Assembly (NCBI RefSeq): GCF_024380015.1
Contig: NZ_CP101508.1
Coordinates: 2,790,902-2,854,901, forward strand
Length of the DNA stretch: 64,000 nt
Direction of reading: 5' to 3'
Source of the DNA: Photobacterium atrarenae
Lineage (GTDB): Bacteria > Pseudomonadota > Gammaproteobacteria > Enterobacterales > Vibrionaceae
Notes under the pieces: model-generated
Database searches by the model: none
What the model was told of the DNA's origin: nothing
The model's input: the letters and a program-made list of their open reading frames with translations, nothing else
Position numbers and translations under genes: made by a program
Shown here: piece by piece, positions 1 through 8,966 of the stretch
Numbering within the stretch: the stretch's first letter is position 1
Layout: each line of letters begins with the position of its first letter

Positions 1-1
1 T

Positions 2-1063
2 CTCAGCGGTGATGAGTTTGCGGTGATCCTACCCGAGCCCGATCATCCCCGGATGGGCGAACAGCTGGCCCAACAAATCATCGCCCTGATCAACCAGCCG
101 TTTGATTTGCACCATTTCAGCAAGCACCTGGCCTGCTCGGTCGGGATGGTCAGTTACCCCGGAAACGGCAATGACGCCCGGCTCCTGCTGCAAAATGCCG
201 ACACCGCCATGTATGAGGCCAAAAACCGCGGCCGCAACCGGATGGTCAAGTTCAGCGAAGAAATGAGTAAAGAAGCGCGGATGCAGCTGTGGCTCGAAAT
301 CGAGTTGCAAAAAGCACTGCAGCAGAATGGCCTGGAAGTCTGGTACCAGCCGAAAGTCGGCGCTCGGGATTTTGTGATTGACGGTGCCGAAGCGCTGGTG
401 CGCTGGAAACATCCGGTCGAAGGCTATATCAGTCCGGCACAATTTATCCCGGTGGCCGAGCGCTCCGGGCTCATCGAGCAACTGGGGCAAGTGGTGATGC
501 GCGAGGTGTTCACCACAGTTCGCCAGTGGAAGCAGCAGGGGCTGCTGAACGGCCGGGTGGCGATTAATCTCTCGCCGCAGCAGTTCGGCAACCCGAACCT
601 GATCAGCTTTGTCGAAAAGCTGAAGCAGGCCACCGGCGTCGATCCCAGCGATATCACTTTCGAGCTAACGGAAAGCGCGGTGATGAGCGACAGTGATCAT
701 ACCATCCAGATGCTCAACGCGATTAAAAAGCTCGGCTTTTCGCTGTCGATCGATGACTTCGGTACCGGCTATTCGTCGCTGTCCTACCTGGCCCGCTTCC
801 CGCTTGATGAACTCAAGATCGACCGGGCCTTTATCAAGGATATCGAAGCGATCCCCAAGCAGGTGACGCTGATCGAGAACATTATTAACCTCGGCAAAGC
901 GCTGAGCATGAGCATTGTTGCCGAAGGGGTGGAAACCCGCCAGCAAGCCACCCTGCTCTCCAACCTCAACTGTGACTCGATCCAGGGCTTTTATTTCTAC
1001 AAGCCGCAGCCGAAGCATGAGCTTGATGCGATCTTGCTCGAGCACAGCCGCCCCAACAGCTGA
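2..1063 (+). CDS. rocS: GGDEF/EAL c-di-GMP enzyme, RocS-like (5' truncated)
   Basis: The reading frame is open at the left window edge, so the N-terminus is missing. The first visible residues, LSGDEF, are the signature loop of a GGDEF (diguanylate cyclase) domain with Ser in place of the first Gly. A complete EAL (c-di-GMP phosphodiesterase) domain follows. It keeps the EAL triad in EALVRW (nt 389-406), ELTES, the loop-6 motif DDFGTG (nt 752-769), KIDRAF and EGVET, so hydrolysis of c-di-GMP to pGpG is likely. Whether the SGDEF half is catalytic or only regulatory cannot be decided. The name RocS rests on position beside ubiUV, as I recall for V. cholerae VC0653, and is inference. A GC-rich hairpin without a T-run (1065-1083) follows the stop codon. 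Confidence 0.75.
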   Translation, partial: LSGDEFAVILPEPDHPRMGEQLAQQIIALINQPFDLHHFSKHLACSVGMVSYPGNGNDARLLLQNADTAMYEAKNRGRNRMVKFSEEMSKEARMQLWLEIELQKALQQNGLEVWYQPKVGARDFVIDGAEALVRWKHPVEGYISPAQFIPVAERSGLIEQLGQVVMREVFTTVRQWKQQGLLNGRVAINLSPQQFGNPNLISFVEKLKQATGVDPSDITFELTESAVMSDSDHTIQMLNAIKKLGFSLSIDDFGTGYSSLSYLARFPLDELKIDRAFIKDIEAIPKQVTLIENIINLGKALSMSIVAEGVETRQQATLLSNLNCDSIQGFYFYKPQPKHELDAILLEHSRPNS

Positions 1064-1231
1064 TCCGGGCGGCGCTCGCCCGGGAAGCCACAGTGGTGCA
1101 TCTACTTCCAAAGGATAAAATGTGAGAGAAAAGTTACTTAATTCAACAAAACCTGCCTGATATCAAAATACTCGCCGCTTTCCCCCCCTAGTATTTTCGC
1201 CACCCTGTCAATCCACACTGGTAGAAAAACT

Positions 1232-2227
1232 ATGGAGCTACTCTGCCCCGCCGGAAACCTGCCGGCGCTAAAAACTGCCATTGATAACGGCGCCGATGCG
1301 GTCTACATCGGTTTTAAGGATGATACCAACGCCCGCCATTTCGCCGGCCTCAACTTTACCGATCGCAAACTGGAAAAAGCAGTCAATTATGTCAAAGATC
1401 ACCAGCGTAAACTCCACATTGCCCTGAATACCTTTGCCCACCCGGATGGCTTCGAGCGCTGGAAAAAAGCTGTCGACACCGCAGCGGCGATGGGCGTTGA
1501 TGCCCTGATTGTGGCGGATATGGCCGTCCTCGAATATGCCGCCAGCCGCTACCCGGCGCTGGAGTTGCACCTGTCGGTCCAGGCCTCGGCAACCAATACC
1601 GCCGCTATCGACTTTTATCACCGCAACTTTAACGTCAAGCGGGTGGTGCTGCCGCGGGTGCTGTCAATCCACCAGGTCAAACAGCTGGCCCGTAACTGCC
1701 CCGTTGAACTGGAAGTTTTCGCGTTCGGCAGTTTGTGCATCATGGCAGAAGGCCGTTGCTACCTGTCGTCCTACCTGACCGGTGAGTCACCGAATACGGT
1801 CGGCGCCTGCTCACCGGCGAAGTTTGTCCGCTGGCAGGAAACTCCACAGGGGCTGGAGTCGCGTCTCAATGATGTCCTGATTGATCGCTATGCCGAAGGG
1901 GAAAATGCCGGATACCCGACCTTGTGCAAAGGCCGCTTTGAAGTCGACGGCCAGCGCTACCACGCCCTGGAAGAGCCAACCAGCCTCAACACGCTGGCGA
2001 TCCTGCCTGAGCTGTTTAAAGCCAACATTGCCTCGGTGAAAATCGAAGGCCGCCAGCGCAGTCCGGCCTATGTCGAGCAGGTCACCCGGACCTGGCGGGC
2101 CGCGATTGACCGCTACCTGGCCGACCCGGACAACTACCAGGTTGAACCGGCCTGGGATGCCTGCCTCGGCAATGTCTCCGAAGGGGCCCAGACCACCCTG
2201 GGCGCTTACCACCGCAAATGGCAGTAA
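1232..2227 (+). CDS. ubiU: UbiU, O2-independent ubiquinone hydroxylation protein
   Basis: Peptidase-U32-family protein of 331 aa, formerly YhbU. With UbiV it forms a heterodimer that, together with UbiT, allows ring hydroxylation of ubiquinone precursors without oxygen. The four cysteines that bind the 4Fe-4S cluster in E. coli UbiU (C169, C176, C193, C232) are all present at exactly these positions (SLCIM, GRCYL, GACSP, TLCKG). The N-terminus MELLCPAG is typical. ubiV starts 12 nt downstream, so the two genes are almost certainly one operon. In E. coli the pair is induced anaerobically by FNR; I see no good FNR palindrome in the 168 bp upstream. Confidence 0.95.
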   Translation: MELLCPAGNLPALKTAIDNGADAVYIGFKDDTNARHFAGLNFTDRKLEKAVNYVKDHQRKLHIALNTFAHPDGFERWKKAVDTAAAMGVDALIVADMAVLEYAASRYPALELHLSVQASATNTAAIDFYHRNFNVKRVVLPRVLSIHQVKQLARNCPVELEVFAFGSLCIMAEGRCYLSSYLTGESPNTVGACSPAKFVRWQETPQGLESRLNDVLIDRYAEGENAGYPTLCKGRFEVDGQRYHALEEPTSLNTLAILPELFKANIASVKIEGRQRSPAYVEQVTRTWRAAIDRYLADPDNYQVEPAWDACLGNVSEGAQTTLGAYHRKWQ

Positions 2228-2239
2228 CGGGAGCTGAAC

Positions 2240-3121
2240 ATGAAATACGCCTTAGGACCCTTGCTTTATTTCTGGCCCAAAGCCGACGTCGAAGATTTCT
2301 ACCAGCAGGCCCAGGCCAGCAATGCCGACATCGTCTATCTGGGAGAAACCGTCTGCTCCAAACGCCGCGAACTCAAGCCAGCCCACTGGCTTGAACTGGC
2401 CCGGGCCCTGTCGGCCACTGGCAAACAGGTGGTGCTCTCGACCATGGCACTGCTGGAAGCCCCGAGCGAAGTCAATGTGATGAGAAAATACATTGATAAC
2501 GGCGAGTTCATGGTCGAGGCCAACGATGTCTCCGCAATCCAACTGGCCGCTGACAAACGCGTGCCCTTTATCACCGGACCGGCGATCAATTGCTACAACG
2601 CCCAGACCCTGCGTTTGTTACTAAAGCAAGGCATGATCCGCTGGTGCATGCCGGTCGAGCTCTCCCGCGAGTGGTTGCAGAAAGTGCTCCAAGAGTGTGA
2701 AGCGATAGGGATCCGAGATCAGTTCGAAACCGAGGTCTTCAGCTACGGCTACCTGCCGCTGGCCTACTCAGCCCGCTGTTTTACTGCCCGGGCCGAAGAT
2801 CGCGCCAAGGACGATTGCGAGACCTGCTGTATCCGCTACCCCAACGGGATCACGGTAGACAGCCAGGAAAACCAGAAGGTCTTCACCCTCAATGGGATCC
2901 AGACCCAGTCCGGCTACTGTTACAACCTGATCAATGATTTAAAAAGTATGCGGGGTCTGGTTGATGTGGTGCGGATCAGCCCGCTCGGGACCGAGACCCT
3001 GCCGCTGCTGGAGCAGTTTCGCAGCAATGAGGCCGGTACCCAGCACTATCCGCTGCCGGACGGCCACCAGTGTAACGGCTACTGGCACAACCTGGCCGGG
3101 CTGAATATCACAGCGCCATAA
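2240..3121 (+). CDS. ubiV: UbiV, O2-independent ubiquinone hydroxylation protein
   Basis: Partner of UbiU, 293 aa, U32 family, formerly YhbV. The cluster ligands known from E. coli UbiV (C39, C180, C193, C197) are at these positions here: TVCSK, ARCFT, DDCETCC. The gene follows ubiU by 12 nt with GGGAGC upstream of the ATG. It is convergent with nlpI, and the group II intron now fills the space between them. No terminator of its own is visible between the stop codon and the intron boundary at 3138. Confidence 0.95.
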   Translation: MKYALGPLLYFWPKADVEDFYQQAQASNADIVYLGETVCSKRRELKPAHWLELARALSATGKQVVLSTMALLEAPSEVNVMRKYIDNGEFMVEANDVSAIQLAADKRVPFITGPAINCYNAQTLRLLLKQGMIRWCMPVELSREWLQKVLQECEAIGIRDQFETEVFSYGYLPLAYSARCFTARAEDRAKDDCETCCIRYPNGITVDSQENQKVFTLNGIQTQSGYCYNLINDLKSMRGLVDVVRISPLGTETLPLLEQFRSNEAGTQHYPLPDGHQCNGYWHNLAGLNITAP

Positions 3122-3137
3122 ACCATCACAGCCCCAA

Positions 3138-5026
3138 ATCGAGTAGGAGGAGGCCTCACGGCCTCCGTCCTCTCACACCACCGTACAAGCGTGGGTCGCA
3201 TACGGCGGTTCCGAATATATTTTCAGTGACTCGTACCCATCTCGCAACGAGTACAGACCCATCTCCTTGAACCATTTCATTGGCATGGCCTGATTGAGCT
3301 GGGGCGATAAAGCCAAGTGCCACCACCCTTTATCTGACATCGCCAGCTTCCACGCATTGCGTTCGCTTACACCCTCTTGGCGTAACCATGTCGCTATGCT
3401 GTATCTGCGCTTGCGCTGCTTGAGGCGATAGCACCGTAAGCGCCGCCTTATCCATTCATCCAAGCGCTGCATCGCGCTTTTCCGTATGGCAAGCTTGAAA
3501 TAGTGTTGCCAACCTCTTAGGTATTGAGTGAGTTCGACTAGGACTGTCTTCAACTCTCGCCCTCGATTCCGCTTCGTTATTTGACGCACTCGCTTCTTCA
3601 TCTGAGTTTGTGCTGTCTTCGAGATATGGATGCTTCCATCTCGGTGAAAGCGATGGCCTAGGTAAGTCCGCTCTGTCACTCTCGTTGCCGCACTTTTCTC
3701 ACGGTTAACCCTGAGTTTCAGTTTCTGCTCCAAGAACTCCGTGATTGAGGCTTTTACTCGATTGGCGGCTTCCTCACTGTGCACGTAGATTTGGCAGTCG
3801 TCTGCATATCGGCAGAACTTATGCCCTCTTCGCTCAAGCTCTTTATCCAACTCATCTAATACGATATTTGATAGCAGCGGAGATAATGGTCCACCCTGTG
3901 GCGTCCCTCGTTGCCTCTGCTCAACTAACCCGTTTCGCATTATGCCTGCCTGTAGGTATGACCTGACCAGCTTCAGGACCCGTTTATCTGTGATGTCCTC
4001 CGATAGCCTGTGCATCAGTTTATCGTGGTTCACAGTATCGAAGTATTTCGCCAGGTCTATGTCGACTACATAACCCCGCCCCTCCCTGATGTAGTGGCTT
4101 GCTGCCACCAATGCATGGTGGGCACTGCGGTTAGGCCTGAACCCATAACTGTTGCTTGAGAACTGAGGTTCGTAGATATCTGTCAGTACTGAGGTAATGG
4201 CCTGTTGGACTACCCTATCAAGTACAGTTGGGATACCTAGCTGCCTCACTCCCCCGCTAGGTTTGGGAATTTCTACACCCAGAACGGGTTGCGGTTGGTA
4301 GCTCCCGTCCAGAAGGCTCTGGCGGAGCGCTTGCCCATTAGAAGACTGCCGAAGCATCGAGATAGTCGCTGTTATGTCGAGTTTATCAACCCCAGCACAT
4401 CCCTTGTTCTTCTTCACTCTTCTCAGGGCTTGGTTCAGATTTGTTGAGGAGCAGATCCGCTCCATCAACTGAGTTGAGGTCACCAAGACTCGTCCTCCTG
4501 TCTACGCCGATCATGCTTGTCATTCTTCGTGGCCATGAGCGTCACTTGCGGTGTTGCCCAGTAGTACGTAGAGATGTTGTTCATCTTGCTATGACCCCAC
4601 ATGATTGAGTGTCTAGTGACTGCTTCTTGATATATTCAGTTCCGGCCTTCCCTTGGGTTGTACTTCCCCAAGGTACTATGCCTTCTGCTGACTTCTTATT
4701 ACCCGTCACACAACATCACTGTTGTATTAGTCTCATCCGAGACAGGTCGTAAGATCTCCCGAGGTAAGACGTTGTTCTTTCCCTTGGCTGTGCCTGATTT
4801 ACCCGTACACACTTCCCGTCGAGGCATTGGGCTGTTCTATATATTGCTAGGTTACCCAAGTTGTACTGGCCTACTATCAGGTTTCTGTTCGTCACACCCA
4901 AGTTTTGCCGTTTGCTTCCTTCAGATCCCACCTCACGGTGGGCACCCTTGCATAGGCTAACGGTTCTCGCTCGACTGAGCCCGTAGAGGACTTTCACCTC
5001 CTAGAACAACGCCATGCTCGGCGCAC
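3138..5026 (-). mobile_element. Group II intron, complete, 1889 nt, inserted in the nlpI terminator
   Basis: On the minus strand the element opens at 5026 with GTGCGCC, followed by GGTGAAAGTCC, the classic 5' end of bacterial group II introns. It closes at 3138 with CTACTCGAT. Domain V is at 3177-3209 (minus): a 9-bp stem ACCGCCGTA/TACGGTGGT around a GCG/CGC distal helix. Domain VI is at about 3141-3168: a GGAGGCC-GTGA-GGCCTCC hairpin followed by the CCTACTCGAT tail holding the likely branch-point A. Domains I-III lie in 5026-4487 and the maturase gene in domain IV. The 5' exon is the stem-loop of the nlpI terminator. Insertion behind terminator hairpins is the known habit of group IIC (bacterial class C) introns, so I infer that class. 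Nothing looks degraded. Confidence 0.93.
3173..4486 (-). CDS. ltrA: Group II intron reverse transcriptase/maturase
   Basis: Intron-encoded protein of 437 aa. RT domain at about residues 20-300 with catalytic YADD (RYADDCQIY), the RT motif GTPQGGPLSP, and NSYGFRPNRSA. The maturase-specific GIIM/X domain follows (about 305-380; YLRGWQHYFK). No HNH endonuclease domain follows, as in short IEPs that rely on target secondary structure. The start is TTG at 4486 with AGGAGG 7 nt upstream; GTG at 4483 is the alternative. The last codons run through ribozyme domain V, so protein C-terminus and RNA core share sequence. It should promote splicing and retrohoming of this intron. Reading frame and catalytic residues are intact. 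Confidence 0.95.
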   Translation of the reverse strand: MVTSTQLMERICSSTNLNQALRRVKKNKGCAGVDKLDITATISMLRQSSNGQALRQSLLDGSYQPQPVLGVEIPKPSGGVRQLGIPTVLDRVVQQAITSVLTDIYEPQFSSNSYGFRPNRSAHHALVAASHYIREGRGYVVDIDLAKYFDTVNHDKLMHRLSEDITDKRVLKLVRSYLQAGIMRNGLVEQRQRGTPQGGPLSPLLSNIVLDELDKELERRGHKFCRYADDCQIYVHSEEAANRVKASITEFLEQKLKLRVNREKSAATRVTERTYLGHRFHRDGSIHISKTAQTQMKKRVRQITKRNRGRELKTVLVELTQYLRGWQHYFKLAIRKSAMQRLDEWIRRRLRCYRLKQRKRRYSIATWLRQEGVSERNAWKLAMSDKGWWHLALSPQLNQAMPMKWFKEMGLYSLRDGYESLKIYSEPPYATHACTVV

Positions 5027-5055
5027 AAAGCAGAAGCCGCGATTCTCGCGGCTTC
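5027..5055 (-). terminator. nlpI terminator, interrupted by the intron
   Basis: Perfect 10-bp stem GAAGCCGCGA/TCGCGGCTTC with a 3-nt loop (5033-5055), 7 nt after the nlpI stop. On the minus strand it is followed by TGCTTT and then the intron GTGCGCC. Joining the exons (TTT at 5029-5027 with TTGGGG from 3137) restores a five-T tract, so the intron sits inside the T-run. Confidence 0.85.
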
Positions 5056-5062
5056 CTGAACG

Positions 5063-5983
5063 TTACTCTGCCGCGTCTGCGACTTCCCCTTCCGGCTCAA
5101 CCGGCACCTCTCGCACTTTGGCTTCGGCCATCAACCGGCTCAGCTCCAGCAATGAGAAGCGATGCTCGACAAATTCGTAGACGTTCCCGGACAGCGCCAG
5201 TTTGTACAACATCAGGGCCGACTGGTAGTCCTGCCGGTGGTGGTATTGCTTGGCGAGGTAAAAATATCCTTCGGTCAGGCGCTCGGCCAGCATGGTATTG
5301 TCTTCACTGTCCCGGCTGATCTGCGCCAGAAATTCAGTTTCCGACACATCCCCCAGGTACAGGCGGACAACCTGCCAGCCCCAGTCCTGCTGATCGCTGG
5401 CCTCGAAGCGCTGGCGCAACTTATCGTCAGCCGCCTCCGGTTTCAACGCCTGCTCTACCAGGTAGAGCCAAATCACCCGGTAGGGATCATTAACGTTTTG
5501 CTGATAATGGGCGATCAGATCCTCATGAGCCAGTGCATAGCGACCACCATAGTACAGCGCAATCCCGCGATTTCGCTGCGCAAACGGATGACGCAGGTTC
5601 AACTCCAGCGTCGAGTCAAACGCTTCGTACGCGGCATCAAAGTGGGCGCTCTGAGTAAAATAGACCCCGAGAATATTGAACACGTCCGGTTGATCCGGTT
5701 TGAGAGACAGTGACTGGTTAAAGTCGAGACGCGCCAAATCACGCAAACCCAGGCTGTCGTGCAGCAAGCCTCGCTCATAGTAAACCTGAGCCAGGGTATC
5801 GTCATCCAGGTCATTGCGCTTAAGCAACTGATCGATCCGGGCCAGTTGGATCTGTTGCTGGATCGTTGGCTGGAATGGCACGGCCATCGGCGGGTGAACC
5901 CAACTGGATTGGGTGGCGGCACTACAACCGGCCAACATCATAGATATCGCGACGACGGCGACTTTGAACCTGTTTGCAATCAA
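5063..5983 (-). CDS. nlpI: NlpI outer-membrane lipoprotein (TPR)
   Basis: 306-aa lipoprotein. Signal peptide with lipobox LAGC puts the lipidated cysteine at residue 20. TPR-like helices follow (YYERGLLHDSLG, PDVFNILGVYF, AQRNRGIALYYGGRYALA). In E. coli NlpI is an outer-membrane adaptor that scaffolds peptidoglycan enzymes and presents the endopeptidase MepS to the protease Prc. The acidic C-terminal tail (about 15 residues) is not needed for family assignment. It lies downstream of pnp in the same orientation, as in E. coli, but after the pnp terminator, so it probably has its own promoter in 5984-6102. Confidence 0.95.
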   Translation of the reverse strand: MIANRFKVAVVAISMMLAGCSAATQSSWVHPPMAVPFQPTIQQQIQLARIDQLLKRNDLDDDTLAQVYYERGLLHDSLGLRDLARLDFNQSLSLKPDQPDVFNILGVYFTQSAHFDAAYEAFDSTLELNLRHPFAQRNRGIALYYGGRYALAHEDLIAHYQQNVNDPYRVIWLYLVEQALKPEAADDKLRQRFEASDQQDWGWQVVRLYLGDVSETEFLAQISRDSEDNTMLAERLTEGYFYLAKQYHHRQDYQSALMLYKLALSGNVYEFVEHRFSLLELSRLMAEAKVREVPVEPEGEVADAAE

Positions 5984-6102
5984 TGCAATTCTCCCTGAGG
6001 TGAACTCATACCAATAAATCTTCTTACTAGCTTATACCATCAGTACAAAATAAGCGGTTGCTGGACGCAATTCAATGAGAGCTAAGTAACTCACGCATAT
6101 AA

Positions 6103-6125
6103 AAAAGGGGCTTAAAGCCCCTTTT
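6103..6125 (-). terminator. pnp terminator
   Basis: Hairpin AAAAGGGGCTT/AAGCCCCTTTT, 24 nt after the pnp stop, followed on the minus strand by a T-run ending in TTATATG. It is symmetric enough to work in both directions. Confidence 0.85.
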
Positions 6126-6148
6126 ATGTCATGATTTCTGCAATTGCC

Positions 6149-8251
6149 TTATGCTTCCGGCTTTGCTTCTTCCGCAGCAGCTTCTTTCATGCTCAGACGG
6201 ATACGGCCCTGACGATCAATTTCCAGAACCTTCACCTTCACTTCCTGACCCAGTTCCAGGTGATCGGCCACTTTCTCGATACGCTCTTCAGCGATTTGAG
6301 AGATGTGAACCAGACCTTCTTTGGCACCAATCACAGAAACGAATGCACCGAAGTCCACGATACGCATCACCTTACCGGTGTAGATACGGCCGACTTCAAC
6401 GTCTGCGGTGATCTCTTCGATACGACGGATCGCTTCTTTCGCAGCAGTCCCTTCGGTCGCAGCAATTTTCACGGTACCATCATCTTCGATTTCAATCGTC
6501 GTGCCGGTCTCTTCCGTCAGCTGACGGATCACCGCACCACCTTTACCGATCACGTCTTTGATCTTCTCAGGGTTGATCTTCAGGGTGTGGATCCGTGGTG
6601 CAAACTCAGAGATATCTTCACGGTGCTCGCCGATCGCCTCATCCATCACGCTCAGGATGTGCGTCCGCGCACCTTTCGCCTGGTTCAGGGCAATCTGCAT
6701 AATTTCCTTGGTGATCCCTTCGATCTTAATATCCATCTGCAGTGCAGTGATACCGTCGGAAGTACCGGCCACTTTAAAGTCCATGTCGCCCAGGTGATCT
6801 TCGTCACCCAGAATGTCAGACAGAACAACAAAGTCGTCGCCTTCTTTCACCAGGCCCATCGCGATACCTGCCACAGAAGCTTTAATTGGCACACCAGCAT
6901 CCATCAGCGCCAGAGAGGTACCACAAACAGACGCCATAGAAGACGAACCGTTTGATTCGGTGATTTCAGAAACCACACGGACCGTGTACGGGAACTCATC
7001 TACAGATGGCATCACTGCCGCAATACCGCGCTTGGCCAGTTTACCGTGGCCGATTTCACGACGCTTCGGAGAGCCAACGAAACCAGTTTCGCCCACACAG
7101 TATGGCGGGAAGTTGTAGTGCAGCAGGAAGTGATCTTTACGCTCACCAGTCAGCTCATCCAGGATCTGCGCATCACGCTGTGTCCCCAGAGTCGCTGTGA
7201 CCAGCGCCTGAGTTTCACCACGGGTGAACAGCGATGAACCGTGGGTACGTGGCAGAACGCCAGTACGTACATCCAGGGCACGAACCATGTCTTTTTCACG
7301 GCCGTCGATACGCGGGTTGCCGGCGATGATGCGGCTACGAACCACGTTCTTCTCCAGCGAGCCCAGCATGTCACGGATTTCACGCTCGTCCAGCGTTTCG
7401 TCCTGCGCCAGCAAGGTTTCGATCACGTCGTTCTTGATCACGCCAACCTGGTCGTAACGCGCCATTTTCTCAGTGATTTGGTAAGCTTCAGTCAGTCGCG
7501 CTTCAGCCAGCTCAGCGACACGCGCTTTCAGCTCAGTGTTTTCAGCCGGTGCAACCCAATCCCACGCCGGGGTCGCAACTTCTGCAGCGAATTCTTTGAT
7601 TGCGTTAATCACAACTTGCTGTTGATCGTGGCCATAAACCACGGCTTGCAGCATTTGCTCTTCAGTCAGACGGTCTGCTTCGGACTCAACCATCAGTACA
7701 GCGTTGTCTGTCCCGGCAACCACCAGATCCAGGCGGCTTTCTGCCAGTTCGGTGTTGCTTGGGTTCAGCACCAGCTGGTCATTGATATAACCGACACGTG
7801 CCGCACCAATTGGGCCGTTGAATGGGATACCGGAAATCGCCAGCGCAGCAGACGTACCGATCATAGTCACGATGTCTGGTTGCACGTCTGGGTTCACAGA
7901 AACCACAGTCGCAATCACCTGAACTTCGTTTTTGAATGCATCTGGGAAAAGCGGACGGATTGGACGGTCAATCAGGCGCGCAGTCAGTGTTTCACTCTCT
8001 GAAGGACGACCTTCACGCTTGAAGAAACCACCCGGGATCTTACCGGCAGCATATGTACGCTCCTGGTAGTTCACCGTCAGCGGGAAAAAGTCCTGGCCTT
8101 CAACCGCTTCTTTTTTACCCACGACAGAGACGAATACTGAAGTATCGTCCATGCTAACCATTACCGCGGCTGTCGCCTGACGAGCCATCACACCAGTTTC
8201 AATCGTAACCGTGTGGTTACCGTACTGGAAAGTCTTTACGATAGGATTCAC
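6149..8251 (-). CDS. pnp: Polynucleotide phosphorylase
   Basis: 700 aa (E. coli 711). 3'-5' exoribonuclease that phosphorolyses RNA and is part of the RNA degradosome. Two RNase PH domains (about 1-215 and 310-540) flank an alpha-helical domain. Catalytic-core sequences include [18 protein letters not shown] and [19 protein letters not shown] domain has the GKGG loop ([15 protein letters not shown], about 555-610) and an S1 domain ends the protein ([17 protein letters not shown]). It lies downstream of rpsO with a 299-nt leader. In E. coli pnp is autoregulated through RNase III cleavage of its leader, and something similar is plausible here. Confidence 0.98.
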   Translation of the reverse strand: MNPIVKTFQYGNHTVTIETGVMARQATAAVMVSMDDTSVFVSVVGKKEAVEGQDFFPLTVNYQERTYAAGKIPGGFFKREGRPSESETLTARLIDRPIRPLFPDAFKNEVQVIATVVSVNPDVQPDIVTMIGTSAALAISGIPFNGPIGAARVGYINDQLVLNPSNTELAESRLDLVVAGTDNAVLMVESEADRLTEEQMLQAVVYGHDQQQVVINAIKEFAAEVATPAWDWVAPAENTELKARVAELAEARLTEAYQITEKMARYDQVGVIKNDVIETLLAQDETLDEREIRDMLGSLEKNVVRSRIIAGNPRIDGREKDMVRALDVRTGVLPRTHGSSLFTRGETQALVTATLGTQRDAQILDELTGERKDHFLLHYNFPPYCVGETGFVGSPKRREIGHGKLAKRGIAAVMPSVDEFPYTVRVVSEITESNGSSSMASVCGTSLALMDAGVPIKASVAGIAMGLVKEGDDFVVLSDILGDEDHLGDMDFKVAGTSDGITALQMDIKIEGITKEIMQIALNQAKGARTHILSVMDEAIGEHREDISEFAPRIHTLKINPEKIKDVIGKGGAVIRQLTEETGTTIEIEDDGTVKIAATEGTAAKEAIRRIEEITADVEVGRIYTGKVMRIVDFGAFVSVIGAKEGLVHISQIAEERIEKVADHLELGQEVKVKVLEIDRQGRIRLSMKEAAAEEAKPEA

Positions 8252-8507
8252 TTGAATTTCCTTTATTTATTCCGCTTTCTATTTGCGTCGTTAAGTATAT
8301 CTGACCCGATAAAAAGCGTCATGTGATGAAAGGCAACTTTGCAGTGATTTCACGTATCGCGACTAATGATAATTCTCAACCTTGCTAAGAACTGCCATTA
8401 GCCGCGACCTCAAGGTCGACGAAAACGACTCGTGATCCACATTGAAGTTACCGACAATTGTTGCGCCCCGTGCCGGGACACATGCCGCCGGAAAAAACCG
8501 ACGCCCA
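8252..8507 (-). promoter_or_regulatory. pnp leader (rpsO-pnp intercistronic region)
   Basis: About 255 nt without a credible gene between the rpsO terminator and pnp ATG. A 5-bp hairpin CGACC-TCAA-GGTCG is at 8405-8418. In E. coli the equivalent region carries the second pnp promoter and an RNase III-processed stem used for autoregulation. I see no long duplex that would prove the same here, so the regulatory role is inference from position. Confidence 0.35.
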
Positions 8508-8541
8508 GAAAAAAGAAAGGAGCCATACGGCTCCTTTCTCC
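8508..8541 (-). terminator. rpsO terminator
   Basis: On the minus strand: AAAGGAGCC-GTAT-GGCTCCTTT followed by CTTTTTTCT, starting 10 nt after the rpsO stop. It should separate most rpsO mRNA from pnp, with read-through supplying pnp, as known for E. coli. Confidence 0.9.
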
Positions 8542-8550
8542 AAAGCAATC

Positions 8551-8820
8551 TTAGCGACGCAGGCCCAGACGCTTGATTAGGTCTTGGTAGCGGTCCAGAT
8601 TTTTACCTTTCAGGTAATCCAGCAGCTTACGACGACGAGAAACCATACGTAGCAGGCCACGACGGCTGTGGTGGTCGTGCTTGTGGTTCGCAAAGTGACC
8701 TTGCAGGTGGTTGATTTGTGCTGTTAGCAGTGCAACCTGAACTTCTGGAGAACCTGTGTCGTTTTCGCCTTGCGCGTATTCAGCAACAATTGCTGCTTTA
8801 GTTTCTGCATTCAGAGACAT
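8551..8820 (-). CDS. rpsO: 30S ribosomal protein S15
   Basis: 89 aa, the usual length. It starts [10 protein letters not shown] and ends LIKRLGLRR. The typical core [11 protein letters not shown] and [21 protein letters not shown] is present. Primary binding protein of the 16S rRNA central domain. It has its own promoter with a leader of about 68 nt; E. coli S15 represses its own translation via a pseudoknot in the leader, not tested here. Confidence 0.98.
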   Translation of the reverse strand: MSLNAETKAAIVAEYAQGENDTGSPEVQVALLTAQINHLQGHFANHKHDHHSRRGLLRMVSRRRKLLDYLKGKNLDRYQDLIKRLGLRR

Positions 8821-8894
8821 AACTCATTCCTAATACAAATATGTTTCTAATTTGTGCCAGCCAATCTCTGATTCAGCCGGCACCCGAGCCGCGA

Positions 8895-8923
8895 ATTATA
8901 CGTGGCCCCTACGGGAACTACAA
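8895..8923 (-). promoter_or_regulatory. rpsO promoter (sigma-70 type)
   Basis: On the minus strand: -35 TTGTAG (8923-8918), 17-nt spacer, -10 TATAAT (8900-8895). The predicted start is near 8888, giving a leader of about 68 nt before rpsO. It sits between truB and rpsO, so rpsO-pnp can be transcribed independently of the nusA operon. Confidence 0.7.
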
Positions 8924-8966
8924 GCAAAGATTCAACTCCTTGCCGCTATCCCGCCGGCCAGGCAAA

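Noticed and set aside
1150..1170. Possible FNR site before ubiU
   Set aside because: Only the ATCAA half is good; the other half has about three mismatches.
4658..4997. Open frames on both strands between the intron 5' end and the maturase
   Set aside because: They fall in ribozyme domains I-III, which are structural RNA.
6006..6045. Second copy of the ATACCAATC repeat upstream of nlpI
   Set aside because: Only the tip ATACCAAT matches; there is no second inverted end.
8363..8548. 61-codon frame (-) between rpsO and pnp
   Set aside because: It runs through the rpsO terminator stem and has no ribosome site.
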